Source: Pseudodesulfovibrio sp.
GTDB taxonomy: Bacteria; Desulfobacterota; Desulfovibrionia; Desulfovibrionales; Desulfovibrionaceae
Assembly (NCBI GenBank): GCA_016744135.1
Contig: JADGEX010000001.1
Coordinates: 1,375,029-1,439,028, forward strand
Direction: 5' to 3'
Length of the DNA: 64,000 nt
The notes under the pieces were generated by a model, which had not been told where the DNA came from, searched no databases, and worked only from the letters and a program-made list of their open reading frames with translations. The position numbers and the translations under genes were made by a program. This document shows, piece by piece, positions 33,940 through 41,807 of this stretch; the stretch's first letter is position 1; each line of letters begins with the position of its first letter.

Positions 33940-34896
33940 TTATTGAACTTCAGTAACAAATTTCACCGAGCGTTCAAGCGTAAAGGTTTTTTTACCGTAA
34001 TCAATCGACTCGATGGTCCCAAACCAACTCAAAAGCAGCCTTGAAGGATCAATATCTGAATGTCCTCGTAAAATGGCATCTCGAACGGCCTTGGCATTAA
34101 CCTTGGCCCGTTCCGCATCACCTTGTTGAAAGGAGACGATGTGCAATGACAGCTGTTCATTGGCAAGCATCATCGCGCTCAACACGTTCAGCGAAGCCCG
34201 ACTATCGACATCCAAAGAAGTTGTTCCCGGTTTGAACGTCATGCTCTTAAGCGTAACATTACGTTTTCCAATGATAAAATTACGATAGAGAAAGTTTCCT
34301 TGCAGATTGAGTTGCACCGTAGCCTCCATGGCCAGGCTCCCATCAGGGTAATACTCAAGAAACTTCTTCCAAGCCGCAATTTCCTCCGAGGTCCGTCCCA
34401 ATCCGCCCAGAGCAACAGCCCGATTATACAGGGCCTCGGGATTATATTTATCCAGTGCAACAACCTTGTCGTACTGGGCCAGAGCCTTAGTCCACTCTCC
34501 CCGATCAACATATCCGTGACCAAGGTAGAGATTCGCCGAAATATGTTCCGGGTTAAGGCGCAGAGTCTGTTTGTACGCGGCCTCTTCCCGTTCAAAATCA
34601 AGTGTTGCCCAGTAGCCTACACCGGTCCAAAAAACGTAGTCAGCGTTGTCCGGCTCCAAAGACACGGCCTTTTCTAAATAAGGAAGACCTTGCTCAGGCT
34701 TATCTAATGCCAAATAATATCGCCCGACATAGTAGGCTGAAGATGCGTCATCTGGATTTTCTTGAAGATGCTCTCCAAGAATTTCAATCCCATCTACATA
34801 TTTTTCCTGTTCAAGATAATACGGGCCAACGACTTTGGCACACCCCGCCATGCCCAACACAATCAAAACCAATATTAAAGCTATAGAACCTTTCAC
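33940..34896 (-). CDS. TPR-repeat lipoprotein with OmpA-like C-terminal region
   Basis: A 318-residue protein with a lipobox (LIVLGMAGCAK, Cys19). Residues about 40-180 are four TPR units (for example DDASSAYYVGRYYLALDKPE and NPEHISANLYLGHGYVDRGE). The C-terminal part, with ERAKVNAKAVRDAILRGHSD and PSRLLLSWFG, follows the OmpA-like peptidoglycan-binding pattern in degenerate form. It probably acts in assembly at the outer membrane. It is followed after 17 bases by the exported low-complexity protein. Confidence 0.75.
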   Translation of the reverse strand: MKGSIALILVLIVLGMAGCAKVVGPYYLEQEKYVDGIEILGEHLQENPDDASSAYYVGRYYLALDKPEQGLPYLEKAVSLEPDNADYVFWTGVGYWATLDFEREEAAYKQTLRLNPEHISANLYLGHGYVDRGEWTKALAQYDKVVALDKYNPEALYNRAVALGGLGRTSEEIAAWKKFLEYYPDGSLAMEATVQLNLQGNFLYRNFIIGKRNVTLKSMTFKPGTTSLDVDSRASLNVLSAMMLANEQLSLHIVSFQQGDAERAKVNAKAVRDAILRGHSDIDPSRLLLSWFGTIESIDYGKKTFTLERSVKFVTEVQ

Positions 34897-34997
34897 TCAA
34901 AAAACTCCCATGGAATTATCGCGATTAAAACCATTCCTACTAACAATATACCCAGACCCACTGGCTCAGGTCACAAAATACCGCAAAACTTCTGAAA

Positions 34998-35756
34998 TTA
35001 TTTCTTCCCAGTCATGCTGCGACTGGTAAAACCAAGACGAGCCGACACATCATTCACTGTCCCCATCTCGGATAGCACGCCAGACGAAACTTCACCGATG
35101 ACGTTATCCGAAATACCGCGCTGCCTAGCTATAAGAACGACTCGCACAAGATACCGCCACTGCGGAGTCAAACCGCCAGAGGCAAAACCGGCTTTAAGCA
35201 TGGAACGAGTCTGTTCTGGATCAAAGTCAATCTGACCAAGCAAAGAAATCATCTCTGCTCCGGTCAAAAAAATTTCTGGAGATTGCCCATAGAATTTAGC
35301 AACATACGCTTCGAAGTCATGTTCAGAAACACCTCTGGAAAGCCCCTCCCCCACAATAATCAGAACATCAGAAGCAACAGGTTCCAAATGTCGATTCAAG
35401 AGGCGACGAGCATTCTCATACGCGTTTAATTTCACCTGCAAAGCTAGACCGATACGTAAAGGCGCAACTTGCTTCGCCAAGCCTTCAGCCAATTTATCCT
35501 GTAATGGCGCAATTGGCAGTTTTTTTTCACATGCCGCAAGCAATGGGGTAACAAGAGCTGTCCCTTCATCATCGGAAAAAGTCCCGGCTTTCACCAGTTC
35601 TCCGACCTCATTGAGGACTTCTGACGAAACTCCACACTCCACGGCGCGCTCTTTCATGCCAGCAAATGAATCGCTTTCGGCTCGGCTTGGTTGCACACCG
35701 AAAACAACCAATACGAAAAGCACACTCGCTAAAATTACTTTACAAAGCTTGTTCAT
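34998..35756 (-). CDS. Exported protein of unknown function
   Basis: From ATG 35756 this is a 252-residue protein with a signal peptide (LCKVILASVLFVLVVFGVQPSRAES). The upstream frame extension lies inside the previous gene. The mature part is helical, with AYENARRLLNRHLEPVASDV and SEHDFEAYVAKFYGQ. I do not recognise the family. It overlaps the anti-sigma-like gene by 17 bases, so it belongs to the sigma operon. Confidence 0.7.
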   Translation of the reverse strand: MNKLCKVILASVLFVLVVFGVQPSRAESDSFAGMKERAVECGVSSEVLNEVGELVKAGTFSDDEGTALVTPLLAACEKKLPIAPLQDKLAEGLAKQVAPLRIGLALQVKLNAYENARRLLNRHLEPVASDVLIIVGEGLSRGVSEHDFEAYVAKFYGQSPEIFLTGAEMISLLGQIDFDPEQTRSMLKAGFASGGLTPQWRYLVRVVLIARQRGISDNVIGEVSSGVLSEMGTVNDVSARLGFTSRSMTGKK

Positions 35757-36312
35757 TATTCTGCACCACAAACATAATGGAATTTCTGTTTCCAAAGCCA
35801 TCATCACGCGTCAACGGCGCCAACGGATCTGGCACAAGATTCTTTCCATTCACCAAAAAAAGATATTCATGATCGCCAGGCGGCAACTCCGCCTCCAGCA
35901 CCCATGCTCCAGCTTCAACGCTATACCACATAACAGAACGGTCTGATTTCCATCCATTGAAGGACCCGACTACCGAAACATTCTGAGCGGACATTCCCCC
36001 GTCATACATGACAAATTTAACTGTCGACAGTTGAAGACCGTCCGTACCCGGTGCCGGATTCATCTGAATAAAAGCAAAGGCCAACAGAGCAACGGCCAAT
36101 GTGACCACAGGAATCACCTGAAACGGACGAATCGTCATGACCTGCGGTCGGACCAGCCATAAATATATTCGAGTCCAAACAGAAGGGGTCTTCGGGGAAA
36201 GCCCTTCCATGACACGCTCTGAAAATCCTTCAGGCACAGCCGTTTCCGGTGCACGCCGAATACTTTCAATGATAGCATCTTCCATCAGTATTTTCTTTTG
36301 TTCATCAGTCAT
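35740..36312 (-). CDS. Anti-sigma-like membrane protein with an isoamylase early-set/CBM48-like domain
   Basis: From ATG 36312 this is a 190-residue protein. A cytosolic N-terminus (MTDEQKKILMEDAIIESIRR) is followed by one membrane helix near 77-95 (IPVVTLAVALLAFAFIQM). The periplasmic part has VVGSFNGWKSDRSVMWYSVE and PPGDHEYLFLVNGKNLVPDP, the pattern of glycogen-binding and early-set domains. It overlaps the sigma factor gene by 8 bases. This position and topology suggest an anti-sigma factor that senses a glycan (inference). Confidence 0.75.
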   Translation of the reverse strand: MTDEQKKILMEDAIIESIRRAPETAVPEGFSERVMEGLSPKTPSVWTRIYLWLVRPQVMTIRPFQVIPVVTLAVALLAFAFIQMNPAPGTDGLQLSTVKFVMYDGGMSAQNVSVVGSFNGWKSDRSVMWYSVEAGAWVLEAELPPGDHEYLFLVNGKNLVPDPLAPLTRDDGFGNRNSIMFVVQNNEQAL

Positions 36313-36862
36313 TTGAACCCTCGTTGAATTGGTGTCGGACCATGTCCAACCCTCTGCTGAGACGCATTTTCGCCCCACTGACCGAAATCTCCAACGTTTC
36401 TGCTATTTCACGTACGGAAAAATCATATTTATATCTGAGAATCAAAGCTTCACGATATTTCACATCGAGCTTCTGCACGAGAATGAAGGCTTTGGCCCCA
36501 TCCAGTCGGGCGTGTATAGCCTGTTGTTCGTCAATCAAATCTTCATTTCTGACCATAACGGCGGCATCATCGACAAAGACATGCATGTCACGACCTCTTT
36601 TCCGAAGCCAATCCCGAGCCACGTTCAAAGAAACTGAATACAACCAAGGAAAAAAACGTTTCCTCACATTAAAGGTTCCGAGTTTTTCATAGGCACGAGT
36701 GAAGGCTTCCTGGGCAAGATCAGCTGCCATATCGGTATCGCCCAACATGCGCAGCATGAGATTATACACAGGCCCTTGGTACTCTCGCACCAGAAGTCCA
36801 AATGCTTGGGTATCCCCCAAAAGCACTTCACGTACTATTTCCGCTTCGCGTATATCTTTCAT
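36305..36862 (-). CDS. ECF-type RNA polymerase sigma factor
   Basis: A 185-residue protein with region 2 (YNLMLRMLGDTDMAADLAQE then RFFPWLYSVSLNVARDWLRK) and region 4 (YREALILRYKYDFSVREIAE, then LEISVSGAKMRLSRGLD). It is the first gene of a minus-strand operon of five genes down to 32999. An autoregulated promoter would lie in 36863-36985, but no clear -35/-10 pair stands out to the eye. Confidence 0.92.
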   Translation of the reverse strand: MKDIREAEIVREVLLGDTQAFGLLVREYQGPVYNLMLRMLGDTDMAADLAQEAFTRAYEKLGTFNVRKRFFPWLYSVSLNVARDWLRKRGRDMHVFVDDAAVMVRNEDLIDEQQAIHARLDGAKAFILVQKLDVKYREALILRYKYDFSVREIAETLEISVSGAKMRLSRGLDMVRHQFNEGSND

Positions 36863-37002
36863 TCAAATCCTGATGGTCCAAACATGAACTTCAACTCATC
36901 TGCACTTAATTATACGCCGCCCAAACCTCATTGGTCACAAAACTTGCCCGTCTCTCCGTCCTAAGCTAAATACATACACTCACCATGAAGGAGAACACAA
37001 TT

Positions 37003-37524
37003 ATGAACATGCATGAGAATCCGGTCCTTGATGCCATATTTTCTCGCCGGTCCATTCGTAAATACACGGAAGAACCTGTTTCACGGCAAGACATCACGAC
37101 TATCCTCGAAGCCGGTCAGTGGGCTCCCAGCGGACTGAATAATCAGCCTTGGCGTTTCTTGGTCATCACCCGCGGTGATCCACGTCATTCCAAACTGGCC
37201 GAATGCACCAAATATGCGCATATAGTCCGCGCTTCTGCAGCATGTATCTGCGTCGTGCTCGAAAAAGAAGCCATGTATAGTGAAATGAAAGATCATCAAG
37301 GGGTCGGAGCATGCATTCAAAACATGATGTTGGCCGCTCATGCGCTCGGTATAGGCTCGGTCTGGCTCGGTCAAATCGTCAACGATCAGGCAACCTCTCT
37401 CGGTGCTCTTGAAATCAATCCCGAAACATACGAACTTCAGGCGGTCATCGCCCTTGGGCATCCCGATCAAAAGGGAAGCTCTAAGCGCAAAGACTTGTCT
37501 GAACTCATGCTGGAGGCATTTTAA
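37003..37524 (+). CDS. Nitroreductase-family FMN protein
   Basis: A 173-residue protein from ATG 37003, which has GGAG 8 bases upstream (an ATG at 36985 lies before that site). RRSIRKYTEEPV near residue 14 and APSGLNNQPWRFLVI near 40 are the FMN-binding marks; GIGSVWLGQ is near 117. It lies at the start of an overlapping five-gene operon. The substrate is not defined. Confidence 0.9.
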   Translation: MNMHENPVLDAIFSRRSIRKYTEEPVSRQDITTILEAGQWAPSGLNNQPWRFLVITRGDPRHSKLAECTKYAHIVRASAACICVVLEKEAMYSEMKDHQGVGACIQNMMLAAHALGIGSVWLGQIVNDQATSLGALEINPETYELQAVIALGHPDQKGSSKRKDLSELMLEAF

Positions 37525-38144
37525 TGACCATAAAGACATTCAATCTTGGCCCACTTCAGACCAATTGCTACGTCCTATCAGGCGAAAAGGAAGCTGTGGT
37601 CATCGATCCAGGCGGCAACCCCGCCGAGGTCGTGGAATATCTCAAGGCCAACAACCTCACCGTGACCCACATCCTAAACACCCATCTGCATTTTGACCAC
37701 ACCGCAGGCAACAGGGAACTTTCAGAAATTACGGGCGCCCCGATACTGTGCAGTGAAAAAGATGCCGACCTATTGGACACCTGGCTTGGGCGAGGCGGAG
37801 AAAACGGATTGCCACTTCTGGACTCTTACGAGTGGCAAAACATCGAGCCGGGAGAAACTCAATTTGCCGGCTTCGACTGCACCATCTTCCACACACCAGG
37901 TCACTCCACAGGCAGCCTGACCTTCTATTTCCCCGAAGCAGAAGCCGCCTTTGTAGGCGATTTGATTTTCTACCGCTCCATCGGACGCACTGACTTCCCC
38001 GGCGGAGATCTGGATGTGCTCAAACGGTCCGTGACCGAGCATATATTCACCCTGCCGCCTGCCACAAAATTGCTGTCCGGCCACGGCCCGGAAACCACTG
38101 TTTCCGACGAACAAAACCATAACTCGTTCTTTTCGGAGTTTTAA
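37524..38144 (+). CDS. MBL-fold hydrolase (glyoxalase II-like)
   Basis: A 206-residue metallo-beta-lactamase-fold protein. THLHFDHTAGN (HxHxDH, residues 53-63) and FHTPGHSTGS, then FVGDLIFYRSIGRTD, give the metal-binding set, with HGPETTV near the end. It probably hydrolyses thioesters, as glyoxalase II relatives do. It shares one base with the nitroreductase and is directly followed by the selenoprotein gene. Confidence 0.92.
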   Translation: MTIKTFNLGPLQTNCYVLSGEKEAVVIDPGGNPAEVVEYLKANNLTVTHILNTHLHFDHTAGNRELSEITGAPILCSEKDADLLDTWLGRGGENGLPLLDSYEWQNIEPGETQFAGFDCTIFHTPGHSTGSLTFYFPEAEAAFVGDLIFYRSIGRTDFPGGDLDVLKRSVTEHIFTLPPATKLLSGHGPETTVSDEQNHNSFFSEF

Positions 38145-38390
38145 ATGAGTGAACCGATTCTCATAGATATCCGCGACAAATGTTGAGGCGTGGGCATGGA
38201 GATAGGTTGGTATCTCCGTTTCGCCAAGGCCGATGCCATCGAAGCCAAGGTTTCCCTCAAGGGAGCGGCTCAAGTGCGTCATGACGAAAACATCTTTCCG
38301 GACTGGAGCTTTGCATTTGAGGAGCATGAAGACCATGTGGTCGCACGATTAACCCGCAAAAACCCCCTGTTCGACAAAGAGGACACATGA
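38145..38390 (+). CDS. Small selenoprotein with a Cys-Sec motif (in-frame UGA)
   Basis: The frame starts at ATG 38145, with GGAG 6 bases upstream, directly after the previous stop. Codon 13 is TGT and codon 14 is TGA (38184-38186). The frame then continues without a stop to TGA 38388-38390, which overlaps the next start. If UGA is read as selenocysteine, the product is 81 residues with C13-U14. A GGAGATA/TATCTCC hairpin follows 11 bases after the UGA. The fold may be TusA/SirA-like (redox Cys after a first strand, then FPDWSFAFEEHEDHVVARL), but that is a weak visual match. Without Sec only a GTG-started 66-residue piece would remain. Confidence 0.8.
38184..38217 (+). other. Bacterial SECIS-like element
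   Basis: After the UGA at 38184-38186, GGAGATA (38198-38204) pairs with TATCTCC (38211-38217) around the loop GGTTGG. Bacterial SECIS hairpins lie just downstream of the UGA and carry a G and U near the start of the apical loop, for SelB binding; this hairpin fits both. Confidence 0.7.
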
Positions 38391-38992
38391 CCAAAAGCGT
38401 GATCTATGCATGCAGCCACCGACGGGGCGGCAACTCGGACCGGACGGCCACCCTGCTCGCTCAGGGCGTGGCCGAAGCCGGAGGAGAAGCAAACGTTCTC
38501 TACATTCGCAACCACTCTGTCATGGCCTGCCTTGCCTGTGACTATTGTGCAGAAGCAAAATTCAAACAGGGAATGGCGCGCTGTGTCCTCGGACAGCAGG
38601 ATGACGCATATGAACTATTCGAACCAATGCTCACGGCCCGGACCGTATTCTTCACCTCACCTATCTATTTTTACCATCTCCCGTCCCTGTTCAAAACGTG
38701 GATCGATCGAAGTCAACAATTCTGGGCAGCCAAACAACTTGGAGAACCATGGGTTGCAGACCTTCCAAAACGTACGGCTCATGTGGTGCTTCATGCTGGT
38801 CGCCCTGCCGGTGACAAACTTTTTGAAGGAGCACAAGTCACTCTCAAATACTTCTTAAACAACTTCAATTTCACATTGGCTGAACCGCTGATATTCAGAG
38901 GTATCGACGAGCAAAATGATATGGAGGCGCACCCGGATTTCGAACAGCAAATTATCGAACTCGGTCGCACGGCGTGGGCTTCTGCCCAATGA
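38387..38992 (+). CDS. Flavodoxin-family FMN reductase
   Basis: A 201-residue protein. CSHRRGGNSDRTATL near the start is the FMN-phosphate loop, and SPIYFYHLPSLFKTWIDR near 87-104 matches NADPH-dependent FMN reductases/iron-sulfur flavoproteins. CLACDYCAEAKF adds three cysteines near 44-50. It is fused to the selenoprotein by a 4-base overlap, so the two may act together in thiol/selenol redox chemistry. It overlaps comF by 4 bases. Confidence 0.87.
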   Translation: MTKSVIYACSHRRGGNSDRTATLLAQGVAEAGGEANVLYIRNHSVMACLACDYCAEAKFKQGMARCVLGQQDDAYELFEPMLTARTVFFTSPIYFYHLPSLFKTWIDRSQQFWAAKQLGEPWVADLPKRTAHVVLHAGRPAGDKLFEGAQVTLKYFLNNFNFTLAEPLIFRGIDEQNDMEAHPDFEQQIIELGRTAWASAQ

Positions 38993-39726
38993 CACCTATG
39001 CCCGAATGGTTTCGCTGGTTCGCTCGCAAAACCCAATTGACAAGCAAACGCTGCCCGGTCTGCGGAGTGGTCATGCACGGTACAGATCTGATGTGTACAT
39101 CTTGTAAAGAAGCAATTCCGATTCGTGTTGGCGGCTACTGCCCCACATGCGGTGCCATGTCCGGGCGTCCAGATGCACCGCCAAGCCAATGCCCTGAATG
39201 TCGACGCAACCCACCGCCATGGGACACCCTGTACTTTCATGGCCGATATGCCGACTCGCTGCGAGAGCTCATTATTTCGTATAAATTTTCTAACAACTTC
39301 GGAAGAAGCCATGTCCTCTCTGCGCTCGCTTGCACCACATTCAGAGCCAGAAAAATACGAATGCCAGACATCATTATTCCAGTGCCTCTACACAGCCGCA
39401 GACTGCTCTGGCGCGGCTTCAATCAAAGCTTGGAATTAGCAAAAGCATTGGGCAAAACATTTGAAAGACCGATTTTAAAGGAGGGGCTTGTTCGCACTCG
39501 CAACACTCCACCCCAGACGCAATTCGGACACAAAGAACGACAAAAGAATATCAAGAATGCATTCGCAGCAGATAAAAAAGGTATCGCAGGACAAACCGTA
39601 CTGCTCGTAGATGATGTGTATACTACAGGCGCAACTTTGCGTGAATGTGCCCAAACAGTGAAGCGAGCCGGAGCCTTAGGCGTTGACATATTGGTTCTGG
39701 CCCGCACACAGCAGGAACCATGCTGA
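38989..39726 (+). CDS. ComF-family phosphoribosyltransferase-like protein
   Basis: A 245-residue protein from ATG 38989. The N-terminal zinc cysteines are CPVCG, CTSCK, CPTCG and CPECRRN (residues about 20-73). The C-terminus has the PRPP-binding loop VLLVDDVYTTGATLRECA and the segment RNTPPQTQFGHKERQKNIKN. In other bacteria ComF helps take up DNA; here the role is uncertain. Confidence 0.92.
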   Translation: MTPMPEWFRWFARKTQLTSKRCPVCGVVMHGTDLMCTSCKEAIPIRVGGYCPTCGAMSGRPDAPPSQCPECRRNPPPWDTLYFHGRYADSLRELIISYKFSNNFGRSHVLSALACTTFRARKIRMPDIIIPVPLHSRRLLWRGFNQSLELAKALGKTFERPILKEGLVRTRNTPPQTQFGHKERQKNIKNAFAADKKGIAGQTVLLVDDVYTTGATLRECAQTVKRAGALGVDILVLARTQQEPC

Positions 39727-39799
39727 CGCAGCTATATTGTATGAATTGGCCCAATCGATAAAAATCGACAAAAAAAACGCAAAAAAAACACATGAGGGC

Positions 39800-39859
39800 T
39801 TGACTTCCACCAAGGGTTGCGGATAGGTTGCCTCCTCTTACGAACTGGAGGTTTTTATT
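39800..39859 (+). promoter_or_regulatory. rplU promoter and leader
   Basis: TTGACT (39800-39805) and TAGGTT (39824-39829) are a possible -35/-10 pair. The leader then holds CCTCC (39831-39835) that can pair with the ribosome-binding GGAGG (39847-39851), leaving a T-run after it. This could sequester the site or act as a weak attenuator for autoregulation by ribosomal protein; the stem is only 5 bp. Confidence 0.4.
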
Positions 39860-40171
39860 ATGTTTGCTATCATCGAGACCGGCGGAAAACAGTACCGCGT
39901 TGAAGAAGGTCTTGAATTTAATGTAGATTTACTCAAGGCTGATGCCGGCAATAGCCTGAGCATCGATTCCGTTCTCCTGTTTGACAAGGACGGCGACACA
40001 AAGATTGGCGAACCCTACGTGAAGGGCGCGAAAGTCGAGTGCGAAGTCTTGGGCCATATCCGCGGTGAAAAAATCGTAGTCTTTCATAAGCTGTCCAAAA
40101 AGGACGCTCGCAAGACTCAGGGACACCGTCAGGATTACACTCAACTGAAAGTCAAATCCATCAACGCCTAG
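39860..40171 (+). CDS. rplU: 50S ribosomal protein L21
   Basis: A 103-residue protein starting MFAIIETGGKQYRVEEG, the usual L21 signature, with KGAKVECEVLGHIRGEKIVV and RRKNYRR-like KKDARKTQGHRQDYT. It binds 23S rRNA next to L20. GGAGG lies 8 bases before the start. It is followed by L27 after 20 bases. Confidence 0.97.
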   Translation: MFAIIETGGKQYRVEEGLEFNVDLLKADAGNSLSIDSVLLFDKDGDTKIGEPYVKGAKVECEVLGHIRGEKIVVFHKLSKKDARKTQGHRQDYTQLKVKSINA

Positions 40172-40191
40172 CGGCTTGAGGGGAGGATACA

Positions 40192-40461
40192 ATGGCTCAT
40201 AAAAAAGCTGGTGGTAGTTCCAGAAACGGTCGCGACAGCGCCGGACAAAGACGTGGCGTAAAGCGTTTCGGTGGTCAGGAAGTTCTGGCTGGCAACATTC
40301 TTGTTCGTCAGCTCGGCACCAAATTTCACCCTGGCGAAGGCGTTGGCATGGGCAGGGATTACACCCTGTTCGCTCTGGTCGACGGTCTCGTCAAGTTTGA
40401 GAAGTACACACGCAAAAAGGTCGTCAAGACCCGCGTGCACGTACTGCCCGCCGAGGCCTAG
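40192..40461 (+). CDS. rpmA: 50S ribosomal protein L27
   Basis: An 89-residue protein with [16 protein letters not shown] and [17 protein letters not shown], typical of L27. Its N-terminus begins AHKKAGG as in E. coli, without a cleavable extension, and reaches the peptidyl transferase centre. GGGGAGG precedes the start. Confidence 0.97.
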   Translation: MAHKKAGGSSRNGRDSAGQRRGVKRFGGQEVLAGNILVRQLGTKFHPGEGVGMGRDYTLFALVDGLVKFEKYTRKKVVKTRVHVLPAEA

Positions 40462-40564
40462 TTCTCGTTTAAAAAATGCATTTCTCGGGCAGGTGGCGTT
40501 GCAGAACGCTTCCTGCCCGTTTTGCTGTTTTCCCGCCGTCCATATGCGGCAGAGGTAATGTCTC

Positions 40565-41590
40565 ATGCGATTTGTAGATGAAGCGACCATCAAGGTCACG
40601 TCCGGCAATGGCGGCAACGGTTGTGCCAGTTTACGGCGCGAAGCCAACATGCCCAAGGGCGGCCCTGACGGCGGAGACGGCGGCAAGGGCGGAGATCTTA
40701 TTTTCCGTGGGTCTTCCCGCCTCATGACTCTGTACGATTTCCGTTTGAAACGCATGTATGGCGCAAAAAACGGTCAACAGGGCATGGGTCGAGACCGCTA
40801 TGGTCGCGCTGCCGAGGACCTGATCGTTGATCTGCCTGTGGGCACTCTCATCTACGAACTCATTGAAAACGAGGACGGAACGATTGAAGAAAAGCTCATA
40901 GCCGATCTAGTAGAGGATCAAACTGAAGTGATCATCTGCAAAGGCGGTAAAGGGGGGCGGGGCAACCTGCATTTCAAAACGTCCACGAACCGCACACCTC
41001 GTTATGCCGAACCCGGCTTTTCAGGTGAGGAAAAGAAGATCCGCCTGGAACTGAAAATCCTGGCCGACGTCGGTTTGCTTGGTCTTCCCAGCGCAGGCAA
41101 GTCCACATTCATTTCCAAAATTTCCGCTGCCCGTCCAAAAATCGCGGCATACCCGTTCACCACACTGGTCCCTAATCTCGGAGTCATCGAAGACGACGAC
41201 TTCAACCGCATGGTCATCGCCGACATTCCAGGCCTCATTGAAGGGGCTTCCGAAGGACGAGGTCTTGGCATTACCTTCCTCAAACATGTTGAACGAAACC
41301 GCTTCCTCGTGCACATCCTCGCTGCCGAAGATGTCAACCGGGAAAACCCGATTGACGGTTACGACATGCTCAATCAAGAATTGTGTGAGTACAATGCCGA
41401 ACTGGGCAACAAACCACAGATCAAAGTCATCAACAAAATCGACACGCTCACTGATGAAGAATTGGTCGACATAAAGACCAAGATCGAAGCCACTGGTGAA
41501 GAAGTCTTTTTCATCTCTGCACTCACTGGTGATGGTGTCGACAAACTTCTCGACAGAATGTGGAAACAACTCGCAGAACTCAGCGAATAA
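40565..41590 (+). CDS. obgE: GTPase Obg
   Basis: A 341-residue protein with the glycine-rich Obg fold at the N-terminus (GGNGGNGCASLRREANMPKGG-like, to residue 158) and a G domain: GLPSAGKST (G1), DIPGLIEGASEGRG (G3), NKID (G4). The variable C-terminal domain seen in longer Obg proteins is absent. It takes part in 50S subunit assembly. It follows rpmA in the common rplU-rpmA-obgE order. Confidence 0.96.
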   Translation: MRFVDEATIKVTSGNGGNGCASLRREANMPKGGPDGGDGGKGGDLIFRGSSRLMTLYDFRLKRMYGAKNGQQGMGRDRYGRAAEDLIVDLPVGTLIYELIENEDGTIEEKLIADLVEDQTEVIICKGGKGGRGNLHFKTSTNRTPRYAEPGFSGEEKKIRLELKILADVGLLGLPSAGKSTFISKISAARPKIAAYPFTTLVPNLGVIEDDDFNRMVIADIPGLIEGASEGRGLGITFLKHVERNRFLVHILAAEDVNRENPIDGYDMLNQELCEYNAELGNKPQIKVINKIDTLTDEELVDIKTKIEATGEEVFFISALTGDGVDKLLDRMWKQLAELSE

Positions 41591-41634
41591 TTTTTTCCAG
41601 TCTCTTTTTTTACTCCCGTATCCGAGGAGTCTTC

Positions 41635-41661
41635 AAGTCCGCCTTTGGCGGACTTTTTTTT
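41635..41661 (+). terminator. Rho-independent terminator after obgE
   Basis: AAGTCCGCC (41635-41643) pairs with GGCGGACTT (41647-41655) across a 3-base loop, followed by T through 41661. Confidence 0.88.
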
Positions 41662-41807
41662 AGACCAGACACAAAAACACATTTCACAATAAATGATTAT
41701 TCCGTAGTCACTTCAACATGTGAGCACATATCATTCTCTTGTGTTTTTCTCCCGGCCAGGTAGTATTCAAATTCATACATCCAACAATCGACCCACGGAG
41801 GGACCAC

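Noticed and set aside
38190-38390. A 66-codon GTG-started gene between the MBL hydrolase and FMN reductase
   Set aside because: It is in frame with an ATG at 38145 that has a ribosome-binding site; the only stop between them is the TGA read here as selenocysteine.
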